From Fulvivirga marina (GTDB taxonomy: Bacteria; Bacteroidota; Bacteroidia; Cytophagales; Cyclobacteriaceae): 64,000 nucleotides of DNA. The DNA lies in contig NZ_JAEUGD010000064.1 in NCBI RefSeq assembly GCF_016775155.1, positions 319,430 to 383,429 of the forward strand. Direction: 5' to 3'. The position numbers and the translations under genes were made by a program. The notes beneath the pieces are model-generated. The model was not told where the DNA came from and searched no databases. It saw only the letters and a program-made list of their open reading frames with translations. Below, one piece after another: positions 60,762-64,000 of the stretch (position 1 is its first letter; every line of letters begins with the position of its first letter).

Positions 60762-61310
60762 ATGCAAAAGAAACTAATACTCGACACCCACCTACTCAAC
60801 ATCACAGTCAACAGGCTTTGCCAACAGCTTATTGAAAATCATGGAAATTTTGAAGATACCGCTATCATTGGTATGCAGCCTAAAGGTATATACCTGGCTG
60901 AAATGATCCATAAAAAGCTGGAGAAAGATACAGGTACTAAAATAGATCTGGGCTACCTGGATACTACCTTCTTTAGAGATGATTTTAGAAGAAGAGAGAC
61001 CCCGGTAAAGGCCAATGCCACTAAAATTCCATTCATTATTGAGAATAAGAATGTGGTGCTTATTGACGACGTGTTATATACAGGCAGGTCAGTAAGGGCA
61101 GCTATGGATGCTATGATTGCATTTGGTAGGCCTAAGAAAGTTGAACTACTGGTATTGGTAAACAGAAAGTATTCCCGACAGTTGCCCATTGAGCCTGATT
61201 ACGTGGGTAAAGATGTAAATACCATGGAGTATCAAAAAGTGTTAGTAGAGCTTGAAGATCAAGGCTTTAAGGATAATAAAATCTGGTTGATAAATAAGGA
61301 AAGTAAATAA
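60762..61310 (+). CDS. pyrR: PyrR: pyrimidine operon regulator / uracil phosphoribosyltransferase-like
   Basis: 182 residues of the type I phosphoribosyltransferase fold. The PRPP loop VVLIDDVLYTGRS is at 98-110, with the PyrR-typical TTFFRDDFRRRE earlier and VNRKYSRQLPIEPDYVGKD later. It could bind pyr mRNA and/or make UMP from uracil. It overlaps pyrB by one base, and its very short leader leaves no room for an upstream attenuator, so any RNA control must act differently or elsewhere. Confidence 0.92.
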   Translation: MQKKLILDTHLLNITVNRLCQQLIENHGNFEDTAIIGMQPKGIYLAEMIHKKLEKDTGTKIDLGYLDTTFFRDDFRRRETPVKANATKIPFIIENKNVVLIDDVLYTGRSVRAAMDAMIAFGRPKKVELLVLVNRKYSRQLPIEPDYVGKDVNTMEYQKVLVELEDQGFKDNKIWLINKESK

Positions 61311-62233
61311 TGTCACAATTAAGTCAAAAGCACCTTCTGGGCATTAAAGACATCACTCGGAAAGATATTGAACTTATTTTTGAAACAGCCAGATCGTTTA
61401 AAGAAGTTATCAACCGCCCAATAAAAAAGGTGCCTTCGCTACGTGATATAACGATAGCTAATGTATTCTTCGAAAACTCCACCCGTACCAGGTTGTCGTT
61501 TGAGCTGGCTGAAAAAAGGCTTTCTGCAGATGTTATCAACTTTTCGTCTTCCAGCAGCTCCGTAAAGAAAGGGGAGACTTTGTTGGATACGGTAAATAAT
61601 ATCCTGGCTATGAAAGTGGATATGGTAGTGATGAGGCATAGTAGCCCAGGAGCACCGCATTTTCTGGCAAAGCACATTGACGCTAATATTGTCAATGCAG
61701 GTGATGGCACACACGAACACCCAACCCAGGCGCTTCTCGATACTTATTCCATCATGGAAAAGCATGGCTCTGTCGAAGGGCTTAAAGTTGCAATCATTGG
61801 TGATATTCTTCATTCAAGAGTAGCCATCTCTAACATTTTTGCCCTTCAGAAACTAGGGGCAGAGGTAATGGTTTGCGGACCAAATACCCTGCTGCCAAAG
61901 TACATCGCATCTTTGGGAGTAAAAGTAGAACTGGATGTCAGGAAAGCATTACAATGGTGTGATGTAGCCAATATCCTGAGAATTCAACTGGAAAGGCAGC
62001 AAATTAAATACTTCCCTTCACTTCGTGAATACTCTCTATACTACGGAGTTAACAAAAGAATGCTTGATGAGCTGGATAAAGAGATCACCATTATGCACCC
62101 CGGACCGATTAACCGTGGTGTGGAATTGAATAGTGATGTGGCTGACTCAGAACATTCTATTATTCTTGAGCAAGTTCAAAACGGAGTAGCTGTGAGAATG
62201 GCTGTACTGTATTTATTGGCGGGCGGTAAATAA
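61310..62233 (+). CDS. pyrB: Aspartate carbamoyltransferase catalytic subunit
   Basis: It catalyses the committed step of pyrimidine synthesis, carbamoyl phosphate + aspartate to carbamoyl aspartate. The 307-residue protein has the carbamoyl-phosphate site FENSTRTRLSFE (STRTR at 57-61), HPTQALLDT (HPTQ at 137-140) and the aspartate-site loop MHPGPINRGVE. No pyrI regulatory chain follows; the next gene is convergent. Confidence 0.95.
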   Translation: MSQLSQKHLLGIKDITRKDIELIFETARSFKEVINRPIKKVPSLRDITIANVFFENSTRTRLSFELAEKRLSADVINFSSSSSSVKKGETLLDTVNNILAMKVDMVVMRHSSPGAPHFLAKHIDANIVNAGDGTHEHPTQALLDTYSIMEKHGSVEGLKVAIIGDILHSRVAISNIFALQKLGAEVMVCGPNTLLPKYIASLGVKVELDVRKALQWCDVANILRIQLERQQIKYFPSLREYSLYYGVNKRMLDELDKEITIMHPGPINRGVELNSDVADSEHSIILEQVQNGVAVRMAVLYLLAGGK

Positions 62234-62246
62234 TGATTAACCCGTC

Positions 62247-63575
62247 TTAGTAATCAGCATTTAAAAAGATTCTGAAAACATCTCTATCTTTAAACATTTC
62301 CTGGTAACTGCTGTAAGTGTCAGGAAGAGGGATGATCCTTTTGCCACTACTGGTGAAAAACTGTCTTGGCAGTGGAGCATCAGTGGAAAGATCATCATTT
62401 ACATCAGAAGGTATTGGCCGGTCATGTTGCGCCCAAAATTCTGAGGTGTAAACAATGTCAGGGTTGGTCATCTCCTTATAAATTATTAATCTTTGCTCCT
62501 CATTAAATTTGGTGACATTGCTGTCTCTAAATTCCCCGCCGGAAATTTCTATATGCTCCTCTATAGGAGTAGAGCCATAGTTTGAAGTAAGCCTGATATT
62601 ATTAAGGTAATATTTCTCACCAACTTTTACATAAGTTAAATTAAAGTGGGCTGAGACATTTTCAATAGAACAATTGCTGTAAAACAGCCTTTCTGCACTT
62701 TCTTCCCATATCTCTAATTTAAGCAGAGCGTAATCATCTGCCTTTATATAAGCATTACCGCGATAAGAAATATCCTCTAATTGTGCTGGGGTAAAGCTGA
62801 TTATGAAGACGTCTTCATTATTATAGCTGGTTAAGCTATCAATTGTAAACCTGAACTGATCCCTAAGCTTACTGAATGGTCCATTGTACAGGTACTCGCT
62901 TTTAGCTTTTATCAGTTTGTCAACTTCCAACAGGCGAGGTACGGTATCATTACATTCTGAGCTGATTTGATACTTTGAGCGTCGAATATTTTTCCACTGG
63001 GCCAGATCGTAGGAGAAGAGCGTATTTTTGCGGTTATACGCTGGATGATAGCCTGAAATATGAAATATGCCATAAGCTTCGGTATAGCCCACATAAGCAT
63101 TATTTTTCTTAATTTCTTCTTTGTAGAAGGCGTATAAGTAATAAGGATTCTGCCTTAAAAATGTTTTTAATTTTTTTTCAGCCCTCCTGATTATATCTTG
63201 AGGGGTTTCAGCTTTGGCTTTCACCAGTATCTCTTTCAGTACAGTTACTTTAGGGTGGAGAGAAATGCTGTCACTTTTTGTTTTTGCCAGGTCTCCGAGC
63301 GTTGACTCAAAGGACTCAAAGCCAATGCTTGAAATCACCACTTTTCTTTTCAGCATTGTGGGATTTACCTGAAGTTGGAACTGACCGCTGGCATTGGTGC
63401 TGAACCCATATTGCTGTTCAGGAAAAGACACCGTGGCATAGGGTACCGGTTCGTTGGTCTCACTATTAATTACCGTTCGAGTAATTCTATTGTTTTGTGC
63501 AGCAAGGGGTTGTATGAAGAGAAGCAGTAAAAGCACCGAAAAGTAGCTGATAAGTGAGGCATGCTGCATGGGCAA
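62247..63575 (-). CDS. Exported protein with N-terminal carboxypeptidase-regulatory-like domain
   Basis: 442 residues. Signal peptide (YFSVLLLLLFIQPLAAQ), then a CarboxypepD_reg-like beta-sandwich (INSETNEPVPYATVSFPEQQ, about 28-110) as in Bacteroidota outer-membrane proteins. A larger unknown beta-rich domain follows (TPQDIIRRAEKKLKTFLRQN, then YYLYAFYKEE). This layout recurs in uncharacterised Bacteroidota exported proteins. It has no plug or barrel, so it is not itself a TonB receptor. It is convergent with pyrB, with a 13-nt gap. Confidence 0.75.
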   Translation of the reverse strand: MPMQHASLISYFSVLLLLLFIQPLAAQNNRITRTVINSETNEPVPYATVSFPEQQYGFSTNASGQFQLQVNPTMLKRKVVISSIGFESFESTLGDLAKTKSDSISLHPKVTVLKEILVKAKAETPQDIIRRAEKKLKTFLRQNPYYLYAFYKEEIKKNNAYVGYTEAYGIFHISGYHPAYNRKNTLFSYDLAQWKNIRRSKYQISSECNDTVPRLLEVDKLIKAKSEYLYNGPFSKLRDQFRFTIDSLTSYNNEDVFIISFTPAQLEDISYRGNAYIKADDYALLKLEIWEESAERLFYSNCSIENVSAHFNLTYVKVGEKYYLNNIRLTSNYGSTPIEEHIEISGGEFRDSNVTKFNEEQRLIIYKEMTNPDIVYTSEFWAQHDRPIPSDVNDDLSTDAPLPRQFFTSSGKRIIPLPDTYSSYQEMFKDRDVFRIFLNADY

Positions 63576-63679
63576 ATTGGGTTTTTAGCGTCGAAAATTT
63601 AAACGGCTTCTTGTACCATCTTGTTTTAATGAATGGTTAAATTACGTATGCATTCCTATAAAAACAGCAATTATCTTCC

Positions 63680-63687
63680 TAATTTTG
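63680..63687 (+). promoter_or_regulatory. -7 promoter element of the cysteine-synthase-family gene
   Basis: TAATTTTG, an exact TAnnTTTG match, 20 nt before the ATG. No matching -33 box is seen. Confidence 0.45.
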
Positions 63688-63707
63688 TAAAAAACAAAAC
63701 CCTCAAC

Positions 63708-64000
63708 ATGTACTACAATTCACTTATAGAAGCCATAGGAAATACACCTTTGGTTAAACTGAACCGTCTGGCCGAAGGAATAAAGGGGACTGTTCTTGTA
63801 AAGGTGGAGTATTTTAACCCCGGAAACTCCATGAAAGACAGAATGGCCCTGAAGATGATCGAAGATGCTGAGAAAGCAGGCATTTTAAAACCGGGAGGAA
63901 CCATTATAGAAGGCACTTCAGGTAATACCGGGATGGGATTGGCTTTGGTAGCCATAGCTAAAGGATATAAGTGTATTTTCACACTGGCAGATAAGCAATC
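63708..64000 (+). CDS. PLP-dependent cysteine synthase family protein (3' end beyond window)
   Basis: The first 97 residues of a fold-type II PLP enzyme. MYYNSLIEAIGNTPLVKLNR opens it. The PLP lysine is K43 in NPGNSMKDR, and the phosphate-binding loop is EGTSGNTGMG (GTSGNTG at 69-75). The segment KVEYFNPGNSMKDRMALKMI is as close to cystathionine beta-synthases as to O-acetylserine sulfhydrylases. With the C-terminus missing, CBS and CysK/CysM cannot be told apart. Confidence 0.88.
   Translation, partial: MYYNSLIEAIGNTPLVKLNRLAEGIKGTVLVKVEYFNPGNSMKDRMALKMIEDAEKAGILKPGGTIIEGTSGNTGMGLALVAIAKGYKCIFTLADKQ

Overview
The window looks like a piece of chromosome from a marine-type Cytophagales bacterium (phylum Bacteroidota). 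The evidence is: cargo proteins with type IX secretion (T9SS) sorting domains of both kinds; a TonB receptor/FecR/ECF-sigma regulatory unit; a DNA polymerase III alpha subunit fused to its own proofreading exonuclease; many lipoprotein and signal-peptide genes; TTG/GTG starts; and promoters of the Bacteroidota form (TTTG, about 19-21 nt, TAnnTTTG) that can be read before several genes. No rRNA, tRNA, CRISPR array, phage module or intact insertion sequence was found.

Layout. 1-5.0 kb (+): end of rsmA, mgtE, a 2-hydroxyacid dehydrogenase, a membrane pentapeptide-repeat protein, greA and a HIT protein. 5.0-8.7 kb (-): gpsA and a PlsB-type acyltransferase, which together can make lysophosphatidate, behind two unknown genes. 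8.9-13.1 kb (+): a 953-residue T9SS type-B surface protein, a DUF393 protein and fabD. 13.1-20.4 kb: a lipoprotein (-), then the AddA- and AddB-like recombination nuclease genes (+), separated by a decayed GIY-YIG endonuclease gene flanked by inverted repeats. 20.4-25.1 kb: housekeeping and stress genes (1-Cys peroxiredoxin, DUF1801, DUF2784, EamA transporter, a hidden 51-residue zinc-ribbon protein, MscS channel, Nudix hydrolase, thioredoxin). 25.1-31.5 kb: a low-coding stretch with a decayed minus-strand reading frame, an AI-2E-family permease, and the exonuclease-dnaE fusion.

31.5-39.3 kb (-): an ECF sigma factor, a FecR anti-sigma factor, a TonB receptor with a signalling (STN) domain and a second TonB receptor without it. 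This is a complete surface-signalling and uptake locus. 39.4-47.6 kb: small unknowns, an HD hydrolase, an AllA-like cupin, rsmG, a GNAT enzyme, a second ECF sigma factor overlapping a glycosyltransferase gene, a PolX homologue whose polymerase site is degenerate but whose PHP nuclease site is intact, and an EVE-domain gene.

47.6-60.5 kb (+) is the accessory heart of the window: seven secreted-protein genes and one wreck. There are two tandem paralogues of an unrecognised family; two repeat-rich fibre-like proteins sharing a C-terminal coiled-coil module; an unknown propeller-like protein; a 1369-residue M23 peptidase/PKD/propeller protein; and a T9SS type-A cargo protein. Several junctions are 8-nt start/stop overlaps. 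The broken gene at the end carries the same coiled-coil module. 60.7-64 kb: pyrR-pyrB, a secreted protein with a carboxypeptidase-regulatory-like domain (-), and the start of a cysteine-synthase-family gene cut by the window edge.
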